In this document: positions 54,702-64,000 of the stretch, in pieces | Layout of the letters: every line of letters starts with the position of its first letter | Position numbering within the stretch: the first letter of the stretch is position 1 | Source: Marinobacter guineae | GTDB taxonomy: Bacteria; Pseudomonadota; Gammaproteobacteria; Pseudomonadales; Oleiphilaceae | Direction: 5' to 3' | Length of the DNA stretch: 64,000 nucleotides | Assembly: GCF_002744735.1 (NCBI RefSeq) | Contig: NZ_KZ319342.1 | Location: 1-64,000, forward strand | Position numbers and translations under genes: made by a program | The notes under the pieces: model-generated | What the model was told of the DNA's origin: nothing | Databases searched by the model: none | The model's input: only the letters and a program-made list of their open reading frames with translations

Positions 54702-56597
54702 ATGACGGTTGAAGCAAAGAAAGAAACGCTTGGATTCCAGACCGAAGTGAAGCAGCTGCTTCATTTGATGATTCATTCCCTGTATTCCAACAAGGAAATC
54801 TTCCTTCGTGAGCTGATCTCTAACGCTTCAGATGCCGAAGACAAACTTCGCTTTGCGGCGCTGAAAGACGACAGCCTTTATGAAAGTGACCCTGAGCTGA
54901 AAATTCGTCTGGATTTTGACGAAGAGGCCAACACCGTCACGCTGACCGATAACGGTATCGGTATGACCCGTGATGACGTTGTTCAGAACCTGGGCACTAT
55001 CGCCCGCTCTGGCACCGCCGAATTCCTGCAGCAACTGTCCGGTGACGAGAAAAAGGACAGCAAGCTGATCGGTCAGTTTGGCGTCGGTTTCTACTCGTCG
55101 TTTATCGTGGCCGACAAGGTCGATGTATTTACCCGCCGTGCCGGTGCGCCAGCAGAAGAGGGCGTTCATTGGGAATCCAGGGGCGACGGCGAGTTCACTA
55201 TTGAACAGGTCAACCTGGAGCATCGTGGCACTCAAATCGTTCTGCACCTCAAGAGCGACGCCAAGGAGTTTGCCAACGGCTGGAAGTTGCGCAGCCTGGT
55301 GAAGAAGTACTCCGATCACATTTCCTTCCCGGTAGTGATGAAAGCCGAATCTGAGGAGGGAGAAGAGAAGAAAGACGAGTACGAAACCGTCAACGATGCC
55401 ACCGCACTCTGGACTCTGCCGCGTACTGAGATCAAGGACGAGGAGTATAAGGAGTTCTACAAGCACATCGCTCACGATTTCGAAGATCCGCTGACCTGGT
55501 CCCACAACAAGGTGGAAGGCAAGCTCGATTACACCAGCCTGCTGTACATCCCGGCCCGCGCGCCTTTCGATATGTACAACCGGGAAGCCCCCCGTGGTCT
55601 GAAGCTGTATGTGCAGCGTGTGTTCATCATGGACGACGCTGAGCAGTTCCTGCCGCTGTATCTGCGTTTTGCCAAGGGCGTGATCGATTCCAACGATCTG
55701 TCCCTGAACGTGTCCAGGGAGATTCTGCAGAATGACAGCACGGTGGAAAGCATCCGTACCGCGGTCACCAAGCGGGTTCTGGACATGCTGTCCAAGCTGG
55801 CAAAGAAAGAACCCGAGCAGTACCAGAAATTCTGGGGTGAGTTTGGCACCGTGCTCAAGGAAGGCCCGGCTGAGGATTTCAGCAACCGCGAGAAAATCGC
55901 CGGCCTGCTGCGTTTTGCGTCTACTCATACCGGCGAGAGCGCCCAGAATGTATCACTGGATGACTACATTAGCCGGATGAAGGAAGGCCAGAAGAAGATC
56001 TACTACATTACTGCAGACAACTTCACCGCCGCCAAGAGCAGTCCGCATCTGGAAGTGTTCCGCAAGAAGGGGATTGAGGTACTGATCCTGTCCGATCGCA
56101 TTGACGAGTGGATGATGGGCTACCTCAGCGAATACGACAGCAAGCAGTTCCAGGACGTTGCCCGCGGTGATCTGGACCTTGGTGAAGTGGAAACCGAGGA
56201 GGACAAGAAGCACAAGGAAGAAGCCGCCGAGGAGCACAAGGATCTGCTTGAGCGGATCAAGAGCGCTCTGAGCGACAAGGTTCAGGAAGTGCGTGTTACC
56301 AACCGTCTGACCGATTCCCCGGCGTGCCTGGTGGTGGGTGACTTTGACATGGGTGCGCAGATGAAGAAGATTATGGAAGCGGCCGGCCAGAAAGTGCCGG
56401 ACAGCAAGCCGATCTTTGAAATCAACGTGGACCATCCGCTGGTTCAGCGTCTCGAAAGGGAGAAGGGCGAGGAGCGTTTCAGCGAGCTCTCGGCGGTACT
56501 GCTTGACCAGGCCACCCTGGCCAGTGGCGAGCAACTACAGGACCCGGGTGCCTACGTGACCCGCCTGAACCGTCTACTGCTGGAACTGGCAAACTAA
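54702..56597 (+). CDS. htpG: Hsp90-family chaperone HtpG
   Basis: A 631-residue Hsp90 homologue. The N-terminal ATPase ([31 protein letters not shown]) is followed by middle and C-terminal dimer domains. It assists protein folding under stress. Normal length. The gap of 250 bases upstream contains palindrome copy 4; no clear sigma-32 promoter was seen. The DUF2835 gene follows by 6 bases. Confidence 0.97.
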   Translation: MTVEAKKETLGFQTEVKQLLHLMIHSLYSNKEIFLRELISNASDAEDKLRFAALKDDSLYESDPELKIRLDFDEEANTVTLTDNGIGMTRDDVVQNLGTIARSGTAEFLQQLSGDEKKDSKLIGQFGVGFYSSFIVADKVDVFTRRAGAPAEEGVHWESRGDGEFTIEQVNLEHRGTQIVLHLKSDAKEFANGWKLRSLVKKYSDHISFPVVMKAESEEGEEKKDEYETVNDATALWTLPRTEIKDEEYKEFYKHIAHDFEDPLTWSHNKVEGKLDYTSLLYIPARAPFDMYNREAPRGLKLYVQRVFIMDDAEQFLPLYLRFAKGVIDSNDLSLNVSREILQNDSTVESIRTAVTKRVLDMLSKLAKKEPEQYQKFWGEFGTVLKEGPAEDFSNREKIAGLLRFASTHTGESAQNVSLDDYISRMKEGQKKIYYITADNFTAAKSSPHLEVFRKKGIEVLILSDRIDEWMMGYLSEYDSKQFQDVARGDLDLGEVETEEDKKHKEEAAEEHKDLLERIKSALSDKVQEVRVTNRLTDSPACLVVGDFDMGAQMKKIMEAAGQKVPDSKPIFEINVDHPLVQRLEREKGEERFSELSAVLLDQATLASGEQLQDPGAYVTRLNRLLLELAN

Positions 56598-56603
56598 GAG
56601 TCT

Positions 56604-56822
56604 ATGCAGCAGATCATTGTGGATGTCAGCATCAGCCCTGATGAGTGGATCAAACTCTATCAGGGCGTTGCCACCGATGTTCGCACCACGGCCCGGGATG
56701 GACGCTCTGTCCGTTTCCCGGCCCGTATTCTTTCCCGTTTTTACCTCAGGGACGGTATTCGGGGCAGCTTCCGGATTCTGTTCGACGATGCCGGCAAGTT
56801 CACGTCCATAGAACGGCTGTGA
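56604..56822 (+). CDS. DUF2835 family small protein
   Basis: A 72-residue protein matching the DUF2835 pattern (SISPDEWIKLYQGVA then RFPARILSRFYLRDGIRG and FRILFDDAGKF). The function is not known. It follows htpG by 6 bases and is likely cotranscribed. Confidence 0.78.
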   Translation: MQQIIVDVSISPDEWIKLYQGVATDVRTTARDGRSVRFPARILSRFYLRDGIRGSFRILFDDAGKFTSIERL

Positions 56823-56956
56823 TTATTTCCGCATCCCTACGCATAAATAAAACCTTCCGATAGAAAAAACCTTCAGTAAGTTTATTCTTAATTAATTGTA
56901 TCTAGCGTTCTGCCGCACGCTAAGGTTGGGCCGTATTCGTCAGGCAGGAGCTGAAT

Positions 56957-57052
56957 ATGTCAGATCTGGTTTCACTCAGCAGCCTTGTGGCGTGGCGTGA
57001 TTTTCTCGGAATTCTGACGGACTACTCGAGCGATTTTGCGTGTGCTCAGTAG
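56957..57052 (+). CDS. possible small protein of 31 residues
   Basis: An ATG with AGGAG 6 bases upstream opens a 31-codon frame beginning MSDLVSLSSLVAWRDFLGIL and ending TAG. The product has no recognised family. Weight is given by the good ribosome binding site; the short length means it could be a chance frame or a truncated gene remnant. Confidence 0.35.
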   Translation: MSDLVSLSSLVAWRDFLGILTDYSSDFACAQ

Positions 57053-57088
57053 CCCGGAGTGAGATCCGCAGCGCTGGCGGGAAACCTT

Positions 57089-57125
57089 ATAGGTATTCAC
57101 TATTTGGGGCATAAGAATTACTCAG
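57089..57125 (+). promoter_or_regulatory. OxyR-type binding site before katG
   Basis: ATAG-7-CTAT (57089-57103) is an OxyR half element; 7 bases later ATAA (57111-57114) begins a weaker second half. OxyR sites use this spacing, ATAG-N7-CTAT-N7-ATAG-N7-CTAT. It lies about 84-120 bases upstream of katG, whose relatives are OxyR targets. Confidence 0.5.
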
Positions 57126-57175
57126 AGCAGAGTGAATTATCTGGCCTATAGTTAGTGGTACCTGAGTCGAAGTAA

Positions 57176-59380
<2,205 letters not shown>

Positions 59381-59393
59381 ACCCTGCAAGTGA

Positions 59394-59421
59394 ATGGGCA
59401 CCCCGGTAACGGGGTGCCCAT
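59394..59421 (+). terminator. hairpin after katG
   Basis: ATGGGCACCCC and GGGGTGCCCAT form an 11-bp stem with a 6-base loop, 13 bases after the katG stop. Only TCAAA follows, so this is not a standard T-tract terminator. Confidence 0.5.
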
Positions 59422-59538
59422 CAAAGCGCCGATTAACGCGCCCGTCTACCATCTTCCCGCCAAATTCCTTACAATCCGCTCCGCCTGATTTTTGATCAGC
59501 CTTTACCTCTTAACAGCCCCATTTCTGCTGGAGCATTC

Positions 59539-60510
59539 ATGCGAATTATTCTCGCCCCGATGGAAGGGCTGGTCGACGCACCCATCCGTGAAACACTGAC
59601 CAAGGTTGGTGGGATTGACCGGTGCGTGACAGAATTCATTCGCGTGACTCACGGCATGCTGCCGCCGAGAGTTTTCCACAAGTACGCCCCGGAACTTCAT
59701 AACCAGTCCCTTACCGAAGCGGGTACGCCTGTAGCGGTTCAGCTTCTGGGCTCAGACCCGCACCAGATGGCTCGTCATGGCGCTAAAGCCGCAGAGCTGG
59801 GCGCAACCCAGGTGGATATCAATTTCGGCTGCCCCGCCAAAACCGTGAACAAACACAAGGGCGGATGTGTGCTCATGCGTGAGCCCGAGCTGATGCATGA
59901 GATCGTGGCTGCAGTTCGCCAGGCGGTGCCAGCGTCCGTGCCGGTCACCGCAAAAATGCGGCTGGGCTATGACGACCGTTCCATGGGCGTGGCCTGCGCC
60001 CAGGCCTTGGAAGCTGCCGGTGCCGAGGAGATCGTTATCCATGCCCGAAGTAAAATAGATGGTTACAAACCGCCTGCCTATTGGGAAGAAATTGCCCGGG
60101 CCCGGGAAGCAGTGAACACCCACATCATCGCCAACGGCGAAATCTGGACCGTGTCCGATTACTGGCGATGCCGTGAAGTGTCCGGCTGCGACGATGTGAT
60201 GATCGGCCGGGGTCTGATTGCGCGGCCAGATCTGGCCCGGAAGATCAAGGCAAGCCAGCAGGGCGAAAACGTAGCGGACATGACCTGGCCGGAAGCCGTC
60301 GCACTGGTTCGCGAATACGCCACGGTGCTTCAGGGCTGGCTGGAAGACCGGTACGTAACCGGTCGCATCAAGCAGTGGCTCAACTTTCTGCGCCAGGGCT
60401 TTGTGGAAGCACAAGCACTGTGGCCTGAAGCCCGCAAGATCCGCCAGGTGGCACCCATGTTGGCCTGCCTGGAACAGCCTTTGCCGGTTGCCGCTTCCCG
60501 CGCGGCCTGA
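59539..60510 (+). CDS. dusC: tRNA-dihydrouridine(16) synthase
   Basis: A 323-residue FMN enzyme that reduces uridine 16 in tRNA. The start MRIILAPMEGLVDAPIRE and the acid cysteine C98 (NFGCPAKTVNKHKGG) match DusC more closely than DusA or DusB. The FMN-binding MIGRGLIARPDL is present. It stands alone on the + strand, with its own upstream region. Confidence 0.93.
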   Translation: MRIILAPMEGLVDAPIRETLTKVGGIDRCVTEFIRVTHGMLPPRVFHKYAPELHNQSLTEAGTPVAVQLLGSDPHQMARHGAKAAELGATQVDINFGCPAKTVNKHKGGCVLMREPELMHEIVAAVRQAVPASVPVTAKMRLGYDDRSMGVACAQALEAAGAEEIVIHARSKIDGYKPPAYWEEIARAREAVNTHIIANGEIWTVSDYWRCREVSGCDDVMIGRGLIARPDLARKIKASQQGENVADMTWPEAVALVREYATVLQGWLEDRYVTGRIKQWLNFLRQGFVEAQALWPEARKIRQVAPMLACLEQPLPVAASRAA

Positions 60511-60619
60511 TCGGCCTTTCCCAAACACAATTCTCCCCGCTGACTACACTGGTACTAACGGCGCTATCGTTCGTATCAGTGTTGGTATCAACAATAAAAC
60601 GAGTGGGAGGACCAACAAC

Positions 60620-61612
60620 ATGTCTCAAGGATTTTTCCGACGCACCCTCGCCGGTGCGGGGGCATCTGCCTGTCTTTTGCTGGGCGCTGCGTTGCCGGCC
60701 CTGGCTGATGACCACGTGGTGAAAGTCACGCCTCTGGGCAGTCATGATGGCGAATTCTGCAGTCGAGATCGGGCACTGGTATTTGAAGACCCGAACGGCA
60801 CCCGAATTCTTTACGACGCCGGGAGAACCGTTGCCGGCCCGAATGACCCGCGGCTGGGCAAGATTGATGTGGTGTTGGTGTCCCACATGCATGGAGACCA
60901 CGTTGGAGACCAGCGAATCAGCGAAACGAACCAGGGCAGTTGCGCGTCGCCGGACACCGGTGTTTCAACGTTGCCGCAATCCAATACCGTGGATATTGCG
61001 GTGAAGCACAACGCGAAAATTGTGACTGGCAGTGAAATGCCGGCATTTTTTGCTGCCAAGCTGCAGAATGCCGGTGGCGACCCGGCCAACTCAATGCTGG
61101 TGCGTTTTGGCGGCGAGCGGGAAGTTGGCGGTGTAGCCATCACAACCGTGCCCGCCGTTCACAGCAACGGCGTTTCCCCCTCGTTCCTGACCGGGCCGCT
61201 GGCGGAACACCTGAAAGCTGCCGGCGTGGGAGCCAGCGTCGGGCCGCCTACCGGCTATGTGCTGAAGTTCTCCAATGGGCTGGTGGTCTATCTCTCGGGC
61301 GACACCGGCATCACCGCTGAGCAAAAACTGGTGGTTAACGATCATTACGACGCCGGGCTGGTGGTTATGAATATCGGGGACACCTACACTACCGGACCGA
61401 CCCAGGCGGCCTACGTGATCAACGATCTGGTACAACCCAGGGCGGTGATTCCTTCCCATGCCAACGAGCCGGCCACCTCCGGTGGCAAGGTGCAGGAGGG
61501 TACCCGTACCGCACTGTTCCAGGAGTCGGTAAATCTGCCGGTTCACGTGCCGCTCAGCGGCCGCACCATGGCGTTTAATGGCGCGGCCAGTTGCGTCTCT
61601 GGCTGCAAGTGA
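60620..61612 (+). CDS. periplasmic metallo-beta-lactamase-fold hydrolase
   Basis: A 330-residue protein. Signal peptide up to about residue 30 (CLLLGAALPALAD). The metal motif HxHxDH is H89, H91, D93 and H94 (VSHMHGDHVGD). Later SGDTGI and the VIPSHANEP stretch provide more ligands. The fold is certain; the substrate is not. ATG 60620 is chosen over the overlapping frame from 60401 because the latter runs into dusC. Mannose- or lactone-type substrates are not implied by the sequence. Confidence 0.85.
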   Translation: MSQGFFRRTLAGAGASACLLLGAALPALADDHVVKVTPLGSHDGEFCSRDRALVFEDPNGTRILYDAGRTVAGPNDPRLGKIDVVLVSHMHGDHVGDQRISETNQGSCASPDTGVSTLPQSNTVDIAVKHNAKIVTGSEMPAFFAAKLQNAGGDPANSMLVRFGGEREVGGVAITTVPAVHSNGVSPSFLTGPLAEHLKAAGVGASVGPPTGYVLKFSNGLVVYLSGDTGITAEQKLVVNDHYDAGLVVMNIGDTYTTGPTQAAYVINDLVQPRAVIPSHANEPATSGGKVQEGTRTALFQESVNLPVHVPLSGRTMAFNGAASCVSGCK

Positions 61613-61643
61613 GATAGTCAAAGCAAGAGAGGGCCGGGAATGC

Positions 61644-62657
61644 TCAGCCTTCCATTTCCGGCCGGTAACTGCCCGAGCGTGCCGCACCATTCAGGCGTGC
61701 CCGCTTCAGTATTGCGGCCTGGGCATCCGGGCCGTTGTCGAGTTCACCGGCCCAGGCCTTCTGGGCCGGTTCCTGCAATGCCCGGCCGTAGGAGAAGCTT
61801 AGCTCCCAGGGTTGGGCCCCCATGCTGTTCATGGCATTCAGATTGGCCGTGGCTTCTTCGGGTGTCTGGCCTCCCGACAGGAAACAGATGCCAGGTACAG
61901 CCGCCGGCACAGCCCGATGAAATACGCGAAGCGTCGCCGTTGCTACTTCCTCGGGTGAAGCCTTTGGATTTTCTTTGCCGGGGGTCACCATACTCGGTTT
62001 CAGAATCATCTGCGTCAGCTCGACTTTGTGTCGGTAGAGTGCATTAAACACTTCTCTCAACACTGACTCGCTGACTTCTGCACTTCGTTCCATGGTGTGG
62101 CCGCCGTCAATCAGCACTTCGGGCTCCACAATGGGCACGATTCCCAGTGACTGGCAGATGGCCGCGTAGCGCGCCAGCACCTCGGCGTTCGCTTCTACAG
62201 CCTGGCGTGAGGGCAGGGTATCGGAGATGTGGAATACATCCCGCCACTTGGCAAACCGGGCGCCCTGATTCTTGTAGATCTCCAGGCGGTCTTCAAGGCC
62301 ATCCAGCCCAACAGTGATTTCGTCGCCGGGAGCGTTGATCAGGGGCTGCTTGCCCTTGTCCACCTTGATGCCCGGCACGATACCCTGGTTCGCAAGAAGC
62401 TTTGCCATGGGCACATTGTCCAAGCTGGTCTGGCCCAGAGTCTCCTCGAACAGAATCACACCGCTGATGAACTCCCCAAGACCCGAGGCTGAAAAAATCA
62501 GGCTTCGGTATTCCCGGCGTTTGTCTTCGCTGGATTCAACACCCACGGCCTTGAAGCGTTTGGCAATGGTGGGGTGGCTTTCATCCGCCGCCAGAATTCC
62601 CTTGCCGGACTGAACCAGTTCCCGGACGGTGTCGTTGAGTTCTTCCTGAATAGTCAT
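61644..62657 (-). CDS. fbaB: class I fructose-bisphosphate aldolase
   Basis: A 337-residue enzyme similar to eukaryotic-type class I aldolases: GKGILAADESHPTIAKRF at the front, KVDKGKQPL and the Schiff-base lysine in ILKPSMVTPG. It cleaves fructose 1,6-bisphosphate without a metal. ATG 62657 is chosen because AGGAG precedes it by 7 bases; the longer frame to 62711 has none. Convergent with the metallo-hydrolase gene. Confidence 0.93.
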   Translation of the reverse strand: MTIQEELNDTVRELVQSGKGILAADESHPTIAKRFKAVGVESSEDKRREYRSLIFSASGLGEFISGVILFEETLGQTSLDNVPMAKLLANQGIVPGIKVDKGKQPLINAPGDEITVGLDGLEDRLEIYKNQGARFAKWRDVFHISDTLPSRQAVEANAEVLARYAAICQSLGIVPIVEPEVLIDGGHTMERSAEVSESVLREVFNALYRHKVELTQMILKPSMVTPGKENPKASPEEVATATLRVFHRAVPAAVPGICFLSGGQTPEEATANLNAMNSMGAQPWELSFSYGRALQEPAQKAWAGELDNGPDAQAAILKRARLNGAARSGSYRPEMEG

Positions 62658-62817
62658 AGTGAGCTCCTGAATGATCCGTGACAGTCTGAATGTGCGTTCG
62701 TTGTCTCTCATTGTAGACGCTGAATTGCGCTTCGAAATTTGATCTGGGATAAGGCAAAAACGGCTCTCGTGATTTAGGCTTCATTTAATAACAACAGGAA
62801 AAAGGGAAGGCCTGAAT

Positions 62818-64000
62818 ATGAAAACCGTTGTCAGTGTCAGCCAGGGATCAGCCGAATACGATTACGATCTGGAAACCGAGTTTCTGGGGCAGCCTTTTAG
62901 AATTATACGCATCGGCACGGACGGTGACCTGTCCCGGGCAGAAGCGGTGCTGGAATCGGTGCATTCCCAGGCAGATGCCATCGGCCTTAGCATGGTTCAC
63001 GACCACTACGAGGTGGGCCGGGAGCAACTTGAACACCCGGACACCGCGCGGCTGGAGGCCTGCGTTCCGGATAAGCCGGTGACAACCGGTGCGGGCCTTC
63101 GGGGGATCCTGCAGGAGTGGGCAGTCCGCCACACCCAGTCCGAGCTGGGGCATTTCTTTGATAATGCCCGGGTAGTGTTCATGAACGGCCAGGCCGGCTA
63201 TCGAATTGCCAAAGCACTGTCTGAACACACGGAAAACCTTTTCTTTGCCGACCCCTACACCGATTTTGGCGTGCCAAGGCTGCTGACCTCACTGAAACAG
63301 CTGGAAACCTACACATCGCTGACAGCGCCCATCATGTTTCACCCCCTGGCGGTCAAAAGCATCGAGACCGTCCTGCGCACACCGCTTTACCGTCTCGGAG
63401 AGAGGCTTGTTAAGGGTTCATTGCATCACGCCGTGTCAGAGGCCCATGTGATTGTGGCCGCCATTGGAGAACTGGAACATTTCACCCAGAAAGAACTGGA
63501 TGGCAAAACCGTGATCACGTCTCGCGTTACCGAGACATCTCTCGACTGGATGCGCTCCAGGAGGGTGGCCATGGTAGTGGACTACAGCCCCTGGCTGGAA
63601 GGCCGCCCAGTGGGGGTCAACGTAATGGAAGCGATGATCAGTGCGGCGCTCTCCCGGACACCGGAACAACTGGGGCCGGATGACTATCTGGATGTGATCC
63701 AGAGCCTGGGTATCGAGCCCCGGATTCTGTACCCGAATGGTTATCGCCGGGTAAACCGCTTCGCTTTTGTGATTCACCCGCTTTCGCAGCAATACCTCAC
63801 CAAAACCCCGCCCCTTGACTGGATTGCCAATGTATCGCCTCCGATGGTGATGAACCTTGTAGAGAAGGCCGTGGCCTACACGCCACCGTTCATCTACTCG
63901 AAGGTTTCAGGCATCAGGTCGCCGGACGGTGATGAAGTCGAGGGCTGGCTGATTACGGTCGGTGGCACTCCCAAGGAAATCATGGCCCACGGGCCCGAGT
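62818..64000 (+). CDS. predicted dehydrogenase-like protein, 3' end cut by window
   Basis: An open frame from ATG 62818 runs 394 codons to the window end without a stop. The ribosome binding site is GGGAAGG 7 bases upstream. No motif was recognised with certainty. The segments LYPNGYRRVNRFAFVIHPLSQ and GWLITVGGTPKE are reminiscent of a predicted dehydrogenase group related to acyl-ACP reductases, in which a Rossmann-fold part would follow beyond the window. That link is from memory and needs checking. There is no signal peptide. Confidence 0.6.
   Translation, partial: MKTVVSVSQGSAEYDYDLETEFLGQPFRIIRIGTDGDLSRAEAVLESVHSQADAIGLSMVHDHYEVGREQLEHPDTARLEACVPDKPVTTGAGLRGILQEWAVRHTQSELGHFFDNARVVFMNGQAGYRIAKALSEHTENLFFADPYTDFGVPRLLTSLKQLETYTSLTAPIMFHPLAVKSIETVLRTPLYRLGERLVKGSLHHAVSEAHVIVAAIGELEHFTQKELDGKTVITSRVTETSLDWMRSRRVAMVVDYSPWLEGRPVGVNVMEAMISAALSRTPEQLGPDDYLDVIQSLGIEPRILYPNGYRRVNRFAFVIHPLSQQYLTKTPPLDWIANVSPPMVMNLVEKAVAYTPPFIYSKVSGIRSPDGDEVEGWLITVGGTPKEIMAHGPE

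Noticed and set aside
60401-60619. Longer start for the metallo-beta-lactamase-fold protein
   Set aside because: The extra 73 codons overlap dusC, and the signal peptide begins at 60620.

Overview
The window reads as chromosome of a GC-rich marine gammaproteobacterium, most likely Marinobacter or a close relative. The grounds are the gene order gyrA-serC-pheA-hisC-tyrA/aroA-cmk-rpsA-ihfB-lapA-lapB-pyrF, the fused TyrA-AroA protein, the ribosome modulation factor next to a fused RlmKL, and the overall look of the proteins. The genus is inferred by recognition; no database search was possible.

Layout. (1) 1-2000 is the tail of an integron cassette array with no integrase in view. It has the right half of one attC site, a reversed vapBC cassette, a second attC interrupted by a deleted group II intron, and a phd/relE-type toxin-antitoxin cassette closed by a third attC. 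(2) 2015-13657 carries a formate/nitrite-type channel, a flavin reductase, the three AmmeMemoRadiSam genes, a Lon-like protease, a tandem universal stress protein, a variant FtsH coupled to a small YkoF-like protein, and gamma-glutamyltransferase. The middle of this block looks like an uncharacterised radical-SAM system embedded in a proteolysis and stress neighbourhood. (3) 13801-28255 is a housekeeping block: purU, gyrA, the serine/aromatic amino acid supraoperon, rpsA, ihfB, the LPS-control genes lapA and lapB, and pyrF. (4) 28256-43590 mixes housekeeping genes (two identical tRNA-Asn genes, aminotransferase, uvrB, pyrD, rmf, rlmKL, apeB) with a divergent pair: a GNAT/C39-peptidase fusion and an RLAN-type RimK-like ATP-grasp ligase. 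That pair looks like a peptide- or protein-modification system of unknown substrate. (5) 43663-64000 holds a hydrolase, tesA and a YbbA/YbbP-type ABC system, an iron alcohol dehydrogenase with an SCP2-like partner, an M48 protease, two thioesterases, htpG, katG, dusC, a periplasmic metallo-beta-lactamase-fold protein, class I aldolase, and the start of an unidentified protein cut by the window edge.

The most unusual non-coding signal is a family of four intergenic palindromes of 107-108 bp (28305, 28573, 32430, 54528). Each has a 25-27 bp arm that is essentially perfectly self-complementary but differs in sequence from copy to copy. The arms enclose a conserved core of about 54 bp that can form two small hairpins with TCC(A/C/T)TG loops. 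Three of the four lie between convergent genes.

Other regulatory signals: a palindromic operator at each toxin-antitoxin promoter, a likely OxyR site before katG, a small group of DnaA-box matches before pyrD, and clear intrinsic terminators after rpsA and after both tRNA genes.
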